In this document: one piece after another, positions 1 to 5,753 of the stretch | Position numbering within the stretch: the stretch's first letter is position 1 | Layout: every line of letters starts with the position of its first letter | Assembly (NCBI GenBank): GCA_003560935.1 | Contig: PWJF01000323.1 | Coordinates: 1-6,433 of the forward strand | Direction: 5' to 3' | Origin: Ignavibacteriales bacterium | Lineage (GTDB): Bacteria > Bacteroidota > Ignavibacteria > T3Sed10-11 | DNA: 6,433 nucleotides | Made by a program: the position numbers and the translations under genes | The notes under the pieces: generated by a model | Seen by the model: the letters and a program-made list of their open reading frames with translations, nothing else | Databases searched by the model: none | Told to the model about the DNA's origin: nothing

Positions 1-1
1 A

Positions 2-1651
2 GATAATGTAATTACCGTTGAACCTCTTTCGGCTAATCGTGTAGAAGTGGTTCGGGGACCTGCAAGTCTTCTCTACGGCTCAAGCGCACTGGGTGGCGTT
101 GTAAACATATTTACCGAAGATGTACCGGCTATTTGGTCCCGCGGATTGTCCGGTACACTTGCACTGAGCGGGGCAAGCATGAACCGCTCGGGAACCGGAT
201 TCGGCCGTTTCACATACGGCGGATCGAGTTGGGCTGCAACCGGGCGCTTATCATTCCGGGAAGCCGGAAACATCAGAACACCGGAAGGAATATTGCCGGA
301 CACAGATATAGCTAATATTACCGGAAGTTTCGGCTCCGCTTTCCGGAATGAAAATTTTTCAGGTGGATTATCACTTGGTGCCTTCGACATGAAATATGGC
401 ATTCCAGAAAAAATCGATGACCCGGATGAATCCGTAGAAATACGACTCAACCGGTACAACCTTCAAGGAAATGCTAATTGGAATAGAAAAGGATTTTTCG
501 ATAACATCGAACTGCGATTTAACAGCAGCCGGTATTCACATAAAGAAGTTGAAATAGAACTCGAACCCGACGGCAGTATAGATGAAGACGTTGAACTTGA
601 TATTACTCAATACAGTGTAAGTTCAACTTTAACATTGCGCCATCGGGGTACCGGCATTTTGGAACGCGGTGCGCTCGGTGTGTACGGATATCTTCGGGAT
701 GTAAAAGTCGGCGGCGATGAAGCATTGACGCCCGATTCCCGCTCGAACTTCCTTGCGCTCTTTTTATTTGAGGAAATCCACGTGACGGACCTTGTTCATT
801 TACAATTCGGTTCACGTGTCGAATTACAGGATATACATATACGGGAAAACGAACTTTTCCCCGATCTAAACGAGAGACGTACTACGACAACATTTTCCGG
901 AGCGTTCGGAATCAATTTCAGATTCTCCGGCTCTTTTGAAGTAGGCAGCCAGTTTGCCCGCAGTCACCGGGCGCCGCTTGTCGATGAATTATATTCCGAC
1001 GGTCCGCATCTTGCAACGGGTGCATATGAAATCGGGAATCCGGATCTCAAAAACGAAATAGGTCACGGAGTAGATATTTTTGTACGCTACAAATCGGACC
1101 GTTTGCGTACAGAGGTAGCCGGATTTTATAATGATATCGATAACTATATTCTTCTGCGACCTACCGGCGATATCCATCCGGGAACAGGTCTGCCTGTTTT
1201 TATTTACGAAGCAGACGATGCGGTACTTATGGGCGGCGAACTTTCTCTTGAAACATTACTTACACAAGATATACGTGTACGCTCGTCGATTGATTATGTT
1301 CGCGGGAGACGCAGGTACGGCGATTCAAGGGGCTTCCCCCTCCCCTTTATTCCTCCCTTCCGCGGTTCCCTCGAAATTCATTATGAGAAGCCGGCATGGT
1401 GGGCCGGTATCGTTACCCGGTATGCAGCAGCACAAAACCGGGTTGCACCCGGCGAAGAAACGACAGCCGGATACATTCTCTTCGGCCTTGATGGAGAATA
1501 CAGATTTGACGGTTCAGGAAGACATATAGTATCAATACGTATCGATAATCTGTTCGATACGAAATATCGAGACCATCTCTCCCGTGTTGAGGACAGAAAT
1601 TTCCCGATGCCGGGGAGAGATATAAACATAACGTATAGATGGACTTTTTAA
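2..1651 (+). CDS. TonB-dependent outer-membrane receptor, 5'-truncated by the window edge
   Basis: This is the C-terminal 549 residues of a TonB-dependent receptor, which takes up a metal chelate or other ligand across the outer membrane using TonB/ExbBD energy. The frame is open from base 2, so the true start lies upstream; a GTG at 47 is an internal Val codon. Residues 14-27 (VEVVRGPASLLYGS) followed by ALGGVVNI are the hallmark end of the plug domain. The rest is a barrel of alternating aromatic/polar strands. Around bases 960-1065 it has the conserved HRAPLVDELY and GNPDLKNE segments typical of the CirA/ZnuD-like branch. It ends in TYRWTF, with the C-terminal Phe expected for BamA-dependent insertion. 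No His-rich loop like that of ZnuD is visible, so the substrate is unknown. The zinc-ribbon/CcmH-like gene follows after 12 bases, suggesting one operon; a copper-related ligand is an inference from context only. Confidence 0.95.
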   Translation, partial: DNVITVEPLSANRVEVVRGPASLLYGSSALGGVVNIFTEDVPAIWSRGLSGTLALSGASMNRSGTGFGRFTYGGSSWAATGRLSFREAGNIRTPEGILPDTDIANITGSFGSAFRNENFSGGLSLGAFDMKYGIPEKIDDPDESVEIRLNRYNLQGNANWNRKGFFDNIELRFNSSRYSHKEVEIELEPDGSIDEDVELDITQYSVSSTLTLRHRGTGILERGALGVYGYLRDVKVGGDEALTPDSRSNFLALFLFEEIHVTDLVHLQFGSRVELQDIHIRENELFPDLNERRTTTTFSGAFGINFRFSGSFEVGSQFARSHRAPLVDELYSDGPHLATGAYEIGNPDLKNEIGHGVDIFVRYKSDRLRTEVAGFYNDIDNYILLRPTGDIHPGTGLPVFIYEADDAVLMGGELSLETLLTQDIRVRSSIDYVRGRRRYGDSRGFPLPFIPPFRGSLEIHYEKPAWWAGIVTRYAAAQNRVAPGEETTAGYILFGLDGEYRFDGSGRHIVSIRIDNLFDTKYRDHLSRVEDRNFPMPGRDINITYRWTF

Positions 1652-1663
1652 GGAGAAAGGAAA

Positions 1664-2149
1664 ATGTACTGCAAACAATGTAAAATAACCTATCACGCTG
1701 ACGAAAAATTCTGCCGCTTGTGCGGAGAGAAATTACACGCGAGAAAAAAAGAAAAAAGAGGAAAACAGATATCAAAACAGCCGTATATTGCAAATATCTA
1801 TCTTCTTTTCGGGCTCGGATTGGCAATATTCATCATTGCACTACTTGTGATAGACAGATCCGGTCAACAGGATACAACAATGGATACTCTCATACAACAG
1901 GAGGTTCCGGCAACCGTCACAAGCGAGGTCTATGAGGTAGCCGAAAAATTCATCTGTCCCTGCGGCGGATGCGGTGAAATGGCACTCGAGACTTGTTCCT
2001 GCGATATGGACCACGGCGCAATCGAAGCCAAATCGTTCATTCAGCAGCAACTAAATCAAGGAAAGTCGAAAGACGAAGTTATAGCGGCGATGATAAAACG
2101 GTACGGGTATTTGAAACCAGAATATCAGAAAGATTACCTGGTAAATTAA
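1664..2149 (+). CDS. Membrane protein: N-terminal zinc ribbon, one TM helix, CcmH-like Cys-rich C-terminal domain
   Basis: This 161-residue protein has three parts. Residues 3-20 hold two CxxC pairs (C3/C6, C17/C20), a zinc-ribbon pattern. A Lys/Arg-rich stretch (27-38) precedes one hydrophobic helix (about 45-63), so by the positive-inside rule the ribbon faces the cytoplasm and the rest the periplasm. Residues 92-150 resemble the CcmH/CycL/NrfF family of cytochrome c maturation thiol-reductases: a Cys-rich start, then QQLNQGKSKDEVIAAMIKRYG, matching the family's helical G-K-S-x-x-E-I...RYG signature. The usual LRCxxCQ motif is replaced by CPCGGCG and CSC, giving five cysteines (98, 100, 103, 111, 113) that could bind metal or exchange thiols. 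The start has AGGAG at 1651-1655, 8 bases upstream. No haem-lyase genes are nearby, so a metal or thiol role fits better than cytochrome assembly. The domain layout is clear; the function is inferred. Confidence 0.9.
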   Translation: MYCKQCKITYHADEKFCRLCGEKLHARKKEKRGKQISKQPYIANIYLLFGLGLAIFIIALLVIDRSGQQDTTMDTLIQQEVPATVTSEVYEVAEKFICPCGGCGEMALETCSCDMDHGAIEAKSFIQQQLNQGKSKDEVIAAMIKRYGYLKPEYQKDYLVN

Positions 2150-2203
2150 GTGTCGTGTGTTTTGTTCGTACGGGACGGTGAAATCAAAAATAAATTCATT
2201 TAT

Positions 2204-2208
2204 AAGGA
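2204..2208 (+). promoter_or_regulatory. Ribosome binding site deciding the DUF411 start
   Basis: AAGGA sits 8 bases before the ATG at 2217. The same frame is open from a TTG at 2157, but that longer reading has no comparable site and would put 20 polar residues ahead of the hydrophobic signal/anchor. The site therefore supports initiation at 2217. Confidence 0.7.
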
Positions 2209-2216
2209 ATGATAAT

Positions 2217-2699
2217 ATGAAAAATAATTCAACCAATCTGATTCTTACTATAGTAATAGCGACAGTTTTGTTTACACTTTCAAGTCTGGCCGAACATAAA
2301 ATCATTGACACTGATAGTAATTCTTACGGAAAGACAGTAACCGTACTGATGTCGCAGTACTGCGGCTGCTGCCATGCTCATGGATATTATTTACACGAAA
2401 ACGGCTACAATGTCGAACTAGTTTATAGGACAGATATGGAGAGGATCAAAACGGAATACGGTATTCCGCAGCATCTTGTAAGCTGTCATACTACAATCAT
2501 CAACGAATATGTAATCGAAGGACATATGCCGATAGAAGCGATTGAGAAGTTATTGGAGGAAAAGCCGGATATCAGAGGTATTGCACTTCCCGGTATGCCG
2601 TCCGGTTCTCCCGGAATGCCCGGTCCGAAATCGGAACCTTTTCCTATCCATTCTATTACCTTGGATGGGAAAGACGACGGTCTTTTTATGGAATTGTAA
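2217..2699 (+). CDS. DUF411 family periplasmic metal-binding protein (CopG-like)
   Basis: This 160-residue protein belongs to DUF411, the family of the bacterial copper-resistance protein CopG, a periplasmic thioredoxin-like fold that binds a copper cluster through a CxCC motif. Seen here: a hydrophobic export signal or anchor at about residues 7-25; strand then YCGCC at 48-52 (the CxCC motif: C49, C51, C52); DMERIKTEYGIP (73-84); LVSCHT with a fourth cysteine (C90); YVIEGHMP (98-105); and ALPGMPSGSPGMPGP (123-137), the conserved Met-containing loop. These features and their order match the family throughout, and the length is normal. The start at 2217 is chosen from the ribosome site at 2204-2208. 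It follows the CcmH-like gene after 67 bases, so the two Cys-rich periplasmic proteins are probably co-expressed. Whether it sequesters copper or acts redox-wise on a partner cannot be read from the sequence. Confidence 0.93.
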   Translation: MKNNSTNLILTIVIATVLFTLSSLAEHKIIDTDSNSYGKTVTVLMSQYCGCCHAHGYYLHENGYNVELVYRTDMERIKTEYGIPQHLVSCHTTIINEYVIEGHMPIEAIEKLLEEKPDIRGIALPGMPSGSPGMPGPKSEPFPIHSITLDGKDDGLFMEL

Positions 2700-2737
2700 C
2701 TCTTTTTTTATACATATGTGCAGTTTATAACAATGAA

Positions 2738-2755
2738 GGATTTGTACAAAAATCC
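2738..2755. promoter_or_regulatory. Inverted repeat in the gap upstream of the Met/His-rich gene
   Basis: GGATTT (2738-2743) and AAATCC (2750-2755) form a 6-bp inverted repeat around a 6-base spacer, and TTGTACAA (2742-2749) is itself a perfect palindrome. It lies in the 151-base gap between the DUF411 gene and the Met/His-rich gene, the largest gap in the window and the most plausible place for an internal promoter. It could be an operator or a weak hairpin. No convincing -35/-10 pair with 16-18 base spacing was found around it, so a regulatory role is only a suggestion. Confidence 0.25.
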
Positions 2756-2839
2756 AATAATTATGTAACGCATTTTGAATCGTTTTATCATATATTACAT
2801 CTAATAGAAAAAGGAAGTAAAGAACTAACAAATAAAATC

Positions 2840-2845
2840 AGGAGG
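2840..2845 (+). promoter_or_regulatory. Strong ribosome binding site of the Met/His-rich gene
   Basis: AGGAGG precedes two consecutive in-frame ATG codons at 2848 and 2851. The spacing is 2 bases to the first and 5 to the second, so the second ATG (2851) is the better start. The difference is a single N-terminal Met. Confidence 0.8.
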
Positions 2846-2850
2846 TAATG

Positions 2851-3318
2851 ATGAGACCGTTAATGATTTTTTTAAGTATTTTTGCCGCAATTGCATTACT
2901 ATTCACCACAACACCGGCATATTCTCAACATATGCAGGGCGAACGGATGCAACACATGAACCAGCATATGCAGCATATGCAGCAGATGCAGCATCGAATG
3001 GGAAATATGATGGAGCGTATGCAGCAAATAATGCAGCGGACAGAAACAATTACCCGGATGCAGCATCAGCATGAGCATATGGAGCATATGAAGGGACATC
3101 AACACATGGCTCAAATGGGCGAGCATATGGGAAAAATGGCAGAAGATATGCACACCTTTATGCAGGAGATGCATGAAATGATGGGAGATCGTGAAATGAT
3201 GGAAAGCGAGAATATGCGCCGGAATATGGAAGAGATGCATAAACATATGGAAACCGTTGTGGAGAATTTCGAGGAAATGGTAAAACGGATGGAAGAGATG
3301 CATGATCTGGAAAGATAA
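2851..3318 (+). CDS. Exported Met/His-rich protein, probable periplasmic copper or silver binding protein
   Basis: This 155-residue protein has a clear signal peptide (residues 1-25: Arg at 2, hydrophobic core, AYS|Q cleavage). The mature chain of about 130 residues contains 32 Met, 17 His and 16 Gln by hand count, and no Cys or Trp. Met and His recur every 3-4 residues (HMNQHMQHMQQMQHRM, then EHMEHM and EMHEMM), which suits a long helix with thioether and imidazole ligands along its faces. The C-terminal third is richer in Glu and ends EEMHDLER. Such composition is known from Cu(I)/Ag(I)-binding periplasmic proteins, but low complexity prevents family assignment, and resemblance to CopK, CusF or PcoE is of composition only. 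The TAA stop at 3316-3318 overlaps an ATG at 3318 in the frame of the next gene. I am sure it is an expressed exported protein and fairly sure that it binds a soft metal. Confidence 0.9.
   Translation: MRPLMIFLSIFAAIALLFTTTPAYSQHMQGERMQHMNQHMQHMQQMQHRMGNMMERMQQIMQRTETITRMQHQHEHMEHMKGHQHMAQMGEHMGKMAEDMHTFMQEMHEMMGDREMMESENMRRNMEEMHKHMETVVENFEEMVKRMEEMHDLER
2962..2997 (+). repeat. 9-base tandem repeat encoding Gln-His-Met units
   Basis: CAGCATATG occurs twice exactly (2962-2970, 2971-2979), followed by diverged copies CAGCAGATG and CAGCATCGA to 2997. The 9-base unit keeps the frame and encodes Q-H-M. It suggests that the Met/His tract grew by in-frame tandem duplication and could vary in copy number between strains. 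Confidence 0.8.
3073..3090 (+). repeat. Second 9-base tandem repeat encoding Glu-His-Met units
   Basis: GAGCATATG is repeated exactly twice in tandem, with a third copy at 3121-3129. It differs from the first repeat only in the leading codon (GAG for CAG), so the two blocks may share an origin. Within the gene the hexamer CATATG occurs seven times, each time encoding His-Met. Confidence 0.75.
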
Positions 3319-3389
3319 TGATTAGTCTTCATAATCTGGAGCCACAAAAACACGAAAACACTAAAGTGATAAGACCTGAAAAATATTTT

Positions 3390-4205
3390 ATGAAAAAAAT
3401 CAAAGCCATTGTTGCAGCAGTACTGCTTCTGCTACCTGCCTCCACCCTTTTTTCGCAAGGGAACTGGTACATAAACGGCTCGCTGCAAATGGTATCAGGT
3501 AAATACATTTATGACGAGTCTACATCATCATACACGTTGTATGGCGGTATTCGCTATCAGACGACACGCTGGTATGCTTCTGCAGATTTTTCTGTATTTG
3601 CACAAAGCAGTGAGCTTGTGAGCAGGGGCGGTGATATGTTTCTACCCGGAAATCAAGGACAGAGCGGGAACGGGATGCATTCCGGTAGCCGCGGTATGAT
3701 GACTAACGGTTCAACACTCTCCGGCGGATTGGGTGATATCTTTCTGCGGGGTGAATATACCGTCTTAACAGAAAGAAACTCTCTCCCCTCCGTTTCTTTA
3801 AACGGAATGATCAAAATACCGGTTGCTCACACCAGCGATATTTATGGAACGGGAGAATTCGACTTCGGGTTGGGTATCGCACTTCGAAAACAATTTGGCC
3901 AGTATGCATTATTTACCGATATTGGTTATATCACACTCGGTGATCCGGAGGATTATACATACAACGATCCTGTTACCTACGGTTTTGGTGTAGGACGGTT
4001 TTTTCAAAACGGACAATATTCAGTTTTAGCATATATTCAGGGATACTCAAAAATATTATCCGGATACGACCCGCCGCGACAGGTGTCGCTGGGATTCAAT
4101 ATCCGAACGAGCACTGCGTTGACATTTTCCATTACCGGTTCGTATGGTTTCAGTGAAACGTCGCCGGATGCGGGTGTGTCGGGTGGAATTACGGTAGCTT
4201 TATAG
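3390..4205 (+). CDS. Outer-membrane beta-barrel protein (transporter-like)
   Basis: The product has 271 residues: a signal peptide (MKKIK, hydrophobic core, LFS|Q near residue 22) and a mature chain of amphipathic strands rich in Gly, Tyr and Ser, typical of an outer-membrane barrel. The central part, IKIPVAHTS then GTGEFDFGLGIAL (about 141-165) and TDIGYITLGDP (about 176-186), resembles the Phenol_MetA_deg/'transporter' barrel family; this assignment is moderate. A loop at about 80-108 is rich in Gly, Ser, Asn and Met (GNGMHSGSRGMM) and could present ligands to a soft metal. The frame is open back to an ATG at 3318 overlapping the previous stop. That would add 24 polar residues before the signal peptide, so 3390 is preferred, though neither start has a strong ribosome site. 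It ends in VAL rather than Phe. Context suggests metal traffic at the outer membrane, but the substrate is not known. Confidence 0.85.
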   Translation: MKKIKAIVAAVLLLLPASTLFSQGNWYINGSLQMVSGKYIYDESTSSYTLYGGIRYQTTRWYASADFSVFAQSSELVSRGGDMFLPGNQGQSGNGMHSGSRGMMTNGSTLSGGLGDIFLRGEYTVLTERNSLPSVSLNGMIKIPVAHTSDIYGTGEFDFGLGIALRKQFGQYALFTDIGYITLGDPEDYTYNDPVTYGFGVGRFFQNGQYSVLAYIQGYSKILSGYDPPRQVSLGFNIRTSTALTFSITGSYGFSETSPDAGVSGGITVAL

Positions 4206-4241
4206 GTATATTATATTACAATTGAAAAAGGAGATATTTTT

Positions 4242-4628
4242 ATGAGTTATTATTTTTCACGAATCGTAGACGACCCGTTCGATAAAGCGATCGAACGGAT
4301 AACTAATGCTCTGCAAGAGAGAAAGTTCGGTATTCTCACGGAAATCGATGTCAAAGAGACATTAAAGAAAAAACTTGATGTCGATTTTCGCAACTATAAA
4401 ATTCTCGGTGCATGTAATCCACCATTCGCACATAAAGCACTGGAGTCCGAAGATAAGGTCGGTACCATGCTGCCGTGTAATGTGATCGTACAGGAAACTG
4501 CCGACGGTAAAACCGAGTTTGCTGCTATCGACCCGGTTGAATCTATGAAGGCGATCGATAATCCCGGGCTGCAAAAGATCGCGAAAGAAATTCAGGAAAT
4601 GTTGAAAGAATCTATTGAGAAAGCATAG
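4242..4628 (+). CDS. DUF302 domain protein
   Basis: This 128-residue protein is a full-length single DUF302 domain. Characteristic segments are FGILTEIDVKETLKKKLDVD (about 29-48), YKILGACNPPFAHKALE (about 52-68) and GTMLPCNVIVQE (74-85), followed by an amphipathic C-terminal helix. Two cysteines, C58 in GACNPP and C79 in LPCNV, stand at the positions usual in the family. No signal peptide is present, so the protein should be cytoplasmic, unlike most of its neighbours. The biochemical role of DUF302 is not established; the genes are often found near sulfur, thioredoxin and heavy-metal genes, which fits here. AAGGAG at 4228-4233, 8 bases before the ATG, supports the start. It follows the barrel gene after 36 bases, probably in the same transcript. 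Confidence 0.93.
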   Translation: MSYYFSRIVDDPFDKAIERITNALQERKFGILTEIDVKETLKKKLDVDFRNYKILGACNPPFAHKALESEDKVGTMLPCNVIVQETADGKTEFAAIDPVESMKAIDNPGLQKIAKEIQEMLKESIEKA

Positions 4629-4634
4629 GGAAAC

Positions 4635-4663
4635 TTTCGCATTATAATAATTTAAACGAAAGA
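4635..4663 (+). promoter_or_regulatory. Inverted repeat with an embedded TATAAT box before the AT-rich gene
   Basis: CTTTCG (4635-4640) and CGAAAG (4658-4663) form a 6-bp stem around a 17-base AT-only or nearly AT-only loop. The loop holds a perfect -10 hexamer TATAAT at 4644-4649. The best upstream candidate, TTGAGA at 4615-4620, is 23 bases away, too far for an ordinary -35, and there is no extended -10 TG. The right arm of the stem lies 7 bases before the start codon of the next gene, where the ribosome site should be, so folding could limit its translation. Both readings are tentative. Confidence 0.3.
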
Positions 4664-4670
4664 CAAAAAA

Positions 4671-4910
4671 ATGAATGTGTTAATTTTAGCAACTAAAAAT
4701 TGCTCACACAGAACAATTTTAGAAAAGAACCTAAATGATTTAGGTGTAAAGTATCAGACCACTTACGTTGAAGATGATCCGGAAACGATGGAGAAATATC
4801 AAATTCAAAATTCACCAAATTTAATTCTAAATGGTGAAGTTGTATTTCGAGCTTCACCAACAAAATCATTACCATCTAATGAAGAGTTAAAAAATTATAT
4901 GAATCGATAA
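4671..4910 (+). CDS. Small monothiol thioredoxin/glutaredoxin-fold protein
   Basis: This 79-residue protein has a compact thioredoxin-like pattern: strand MNVLILATK, active-site turn NCSHR (10-14), helix, strand YQTTYVEDD, helix, then NSPNLILNGEVVFRASP (47-63), with the cis-Pro (P49) position followed by the paired strands. Only C11 is present; the resolving cysteine of CxxC is replaced by Arg, giving CSHR. It should therefore act as a monothiol protein or a metal/thiol carrier rather than a classic dithiol oxidoreductase. I have the impression that small homologues with a C-x-H-R turn exist, so this may be a family trait and not a loss. No signal peptide is visible, so it is likely cytoplasmic. 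The gene is about 29% G+C (70 of 240 bases), well below its neighbours, and lacks a clear Shine-Dalgarno site; both suggest separate origin. Confidence 0.85.
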   Translation: MNVLILATKNCSHRTILEKNLNDLGVKYQTTYVEDDPETMEKYQIQNSPNLILNGEVVFRASPTKSLPSNEELKNYMNR

Positions 4911-4958
4911 GCATCTTCAAAAGGTAAATAATGGTGAATTATTCGAAAGAAAATTGAA

Positions 4959-4968
4959 AAGGAGGTGA
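4959..4968 (+). promoter_or_regulatory. Near-ideal ribosome binding site of the SHOCT gene
   Basis: AAGGAGGTGA is a ten-base match to the complement of the 16S rRNA 3' end. It ends 4 bases before the ATG at 4973 (the GGAGG core ends 7 bases before it). It argues for strong translation of the small membrane protein and for an organism that uses Shine-Dalgarno initiation. Confidence 0.85.
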
Positions 4969-4972
4969 AATA

Positions 4973-5200
4973 ATGCATCCATTTGGAGACGGTATGTGGT
5001 TTGGGTGGATTTTTATGGTTCTGTTCTGGGCGCTTATCATCGTAGGTATCGTAGCGCTCGTGCGTTGGATCATGACACAAAACAGACCGCCGGCAAGTCG
5101 CACGGAAGAATCCGCCCTCGATATTCTGAAAAAACGGTATGCAAAAGGCGAAATATCGAAAGAGGATTATGAAGAAAAAAGAAAACAACTGTTATCTTAA
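4973..5200 (+). CDS. Small one-pass membrane protein with C-terminal SHOCT domain
   Basis: This 75-residue protein has an aromatic-rich start (FGDGMWFGW), one transmembrane helix at about 11-33, a short polar linker and a C-terminal SHOCT domain at about 46-74 (SALDILKKRYAKGEISKEDYEEKRKQLL). The SHOCT motif LKKRYAKGEIS...EEKRKQL is an excellent match. By topology the domain most likely faces the cytoplasm, with Arg31 and Arg38 flanking the helix. SHOCT is a short helical hairpin thought to mediate oligomerisation or protein contacts. Small TM-SHOCT proteins are frequent companions of copper and heavy-metal export genes, but no mechanism is established. The full-length start is fixed by the strong ribosome site at 4959-4968. 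Confidence 0.93.
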   Translation: MHPFGDGMWFGWIFMVLFWALIIVGIVALVRWIMTQNRPPASRTEESALDILKKRYAKGEISKEDYEEKRKQLLS

Positions 5201-5230
5201 CTATTTAACGGGAACCGATTGCCTATTTAA
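5201..5230 (+). repeat. Direct repeat of CTATTTAA in the intergenic gap
   Basis: CTATTTAA occurs at 5201-5208 and 5223-5230, offset by 22 bases (about two helical turns), between the SHOCT gene and the Cys/His protein gene. A third exact copy lies at 5712-5719, 35 bases before the next gene start. I saw no copy inside a gene. The motif is short and AT-rich, so chance is possible; if functional it could be a binding site or part of a promoter. Confidence 0.35.
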
Positions 5231-5255
5231 ATGTTCCACGTAATAGGTGACCCTT

Positions 5256-5687
5256 ATGACTGCATACAATAAAATATTATTCTCACGGATGGTTCCCCTT
5301 TTCATCATCCTGTTTGCGATCACCTCATTGGGATTTACTACACACCGGCATATCTGCTACGCTATGGAAGACAATCCATGCGATATGTCTTGCACCGAGC
5401 ATACTGCCAATGCAGATGAATCAACGCCACCAGGATCCGGATTGGCATTCACTGGTCCGTTATGCCATATCGATACTTTCGTCGGCGGAACAGCGGTCAA
5501 TGAAGCATTGACCGGCAAGGACTACAAATCCGCCAATCAATACGTCATTAATTCATTGTTTACCATACGAAATGTATCGGTTAGTATACCTAACCCATCG
5601 AATTTTATCCATCCCGGGTTGATTACCCAAATACTTATCATACCTTCAGTAGAACTCTTCCTTCTGTACGAAGCATATCTGCTCTGA
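5256..5687 (+). CDS. Unrecognised envelope protein with N-terminal hydrophobic segment and Cys/His cluster
   Basis: I do not recognise this 143-residue protein with confidence. A basic/polar start is followed by a hydrophobic segment (about 12-27), probably a signal peptide or anchor. Then comes a dense cluster of possible metal ligands: H30, H32, C34, M37, C42, M44, C46 and H49 (THRHICYAM...CDMSCTEH), with C70-H71 further on. The remainder is uncharged, with a hydrophobic C-terminal end (LFLLYEAYLL). The overall plan (early H-x-C motif, later cysteine, hydrophobic or aromatic tail) recalls the small 'HYC_CC_PP' exported proteins of Bacteroidota, but the match is loose. An in-frame GTG at 5247 is the alternative start; ATG 5256 is preferred because AGGTG at 5245-5249 gives 6-base spacing. 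Context among metal-binding genes suggests a periplasmic metal-binding role; this is inference. Confidence 0.75.
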   Translation: MTAYNKILFSRMVPLFIILFAITSLGFTTHRHICYAMEDNPCDMSCTEHTANADESTPPGSGLAFTGPLCHIDTFVGGTAVNEALTGKDYKSANQYVINSLFTIRNVSVSIPNPSNFIHPGLITQILIIPSVELFLLYEAYLL

Positions 5688-5753
5688 GCACTACCGCTGT
5701 ATCCTCTCGTTCTATTTAAAAGATATTCAAAACAAAACTTAAGAGGTAATATT

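Noticed and set aside
1131..1529. Overlapping + strand frame inside the receptor gene
   Set aside because: The product has no domain or codon signal and lies wholly within the convincing TonB receptor frame.
1413..1826. Minus-strand frame spanning the end of the receptor gene and the start of the next gene
   Set aside because: It has no recognisable domain or ribosome site and covers two well-supported + strand genes.
2670..2687. AAAGAC/GTCTTT stem followed by T residues at the end of the DUF411 gene, a possible terminator
   Set aside because: The stem has only two G-C pairs, lies inside the coding sequence and is followed by only two further T residues. It is too weak to call, although a separate T-tract follows at 2703-2709.
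2899..3303. Long antisense frame with a His/Leu/Met-rich product opposite the Met/His-rich gene
   Set aside because: It is the mirror of the repeated CATATG codons on the + strand, has no ribosome site or signal sequence, and its composition follows from the sense gene.
3318..3389. Upstream ATG overlapping the stop of the Met/His-rich gene as the start of the barrel gene
   Set aside because: It would place 24 polar residues before a normal signal peptide. The ATG at 3390 gives a standard exported precursor, though overlap-coupled initiation cannot be fully excluded.
4931..4957. Eight-residue mini-frame (MVNYSKEN) upstream of the SHOCT gene with AAGG before it
   Set aside because: It is very short, has no attenuator structure next to it and no amino-acid bias pointing to leader-peptide control. 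Chance is likely.
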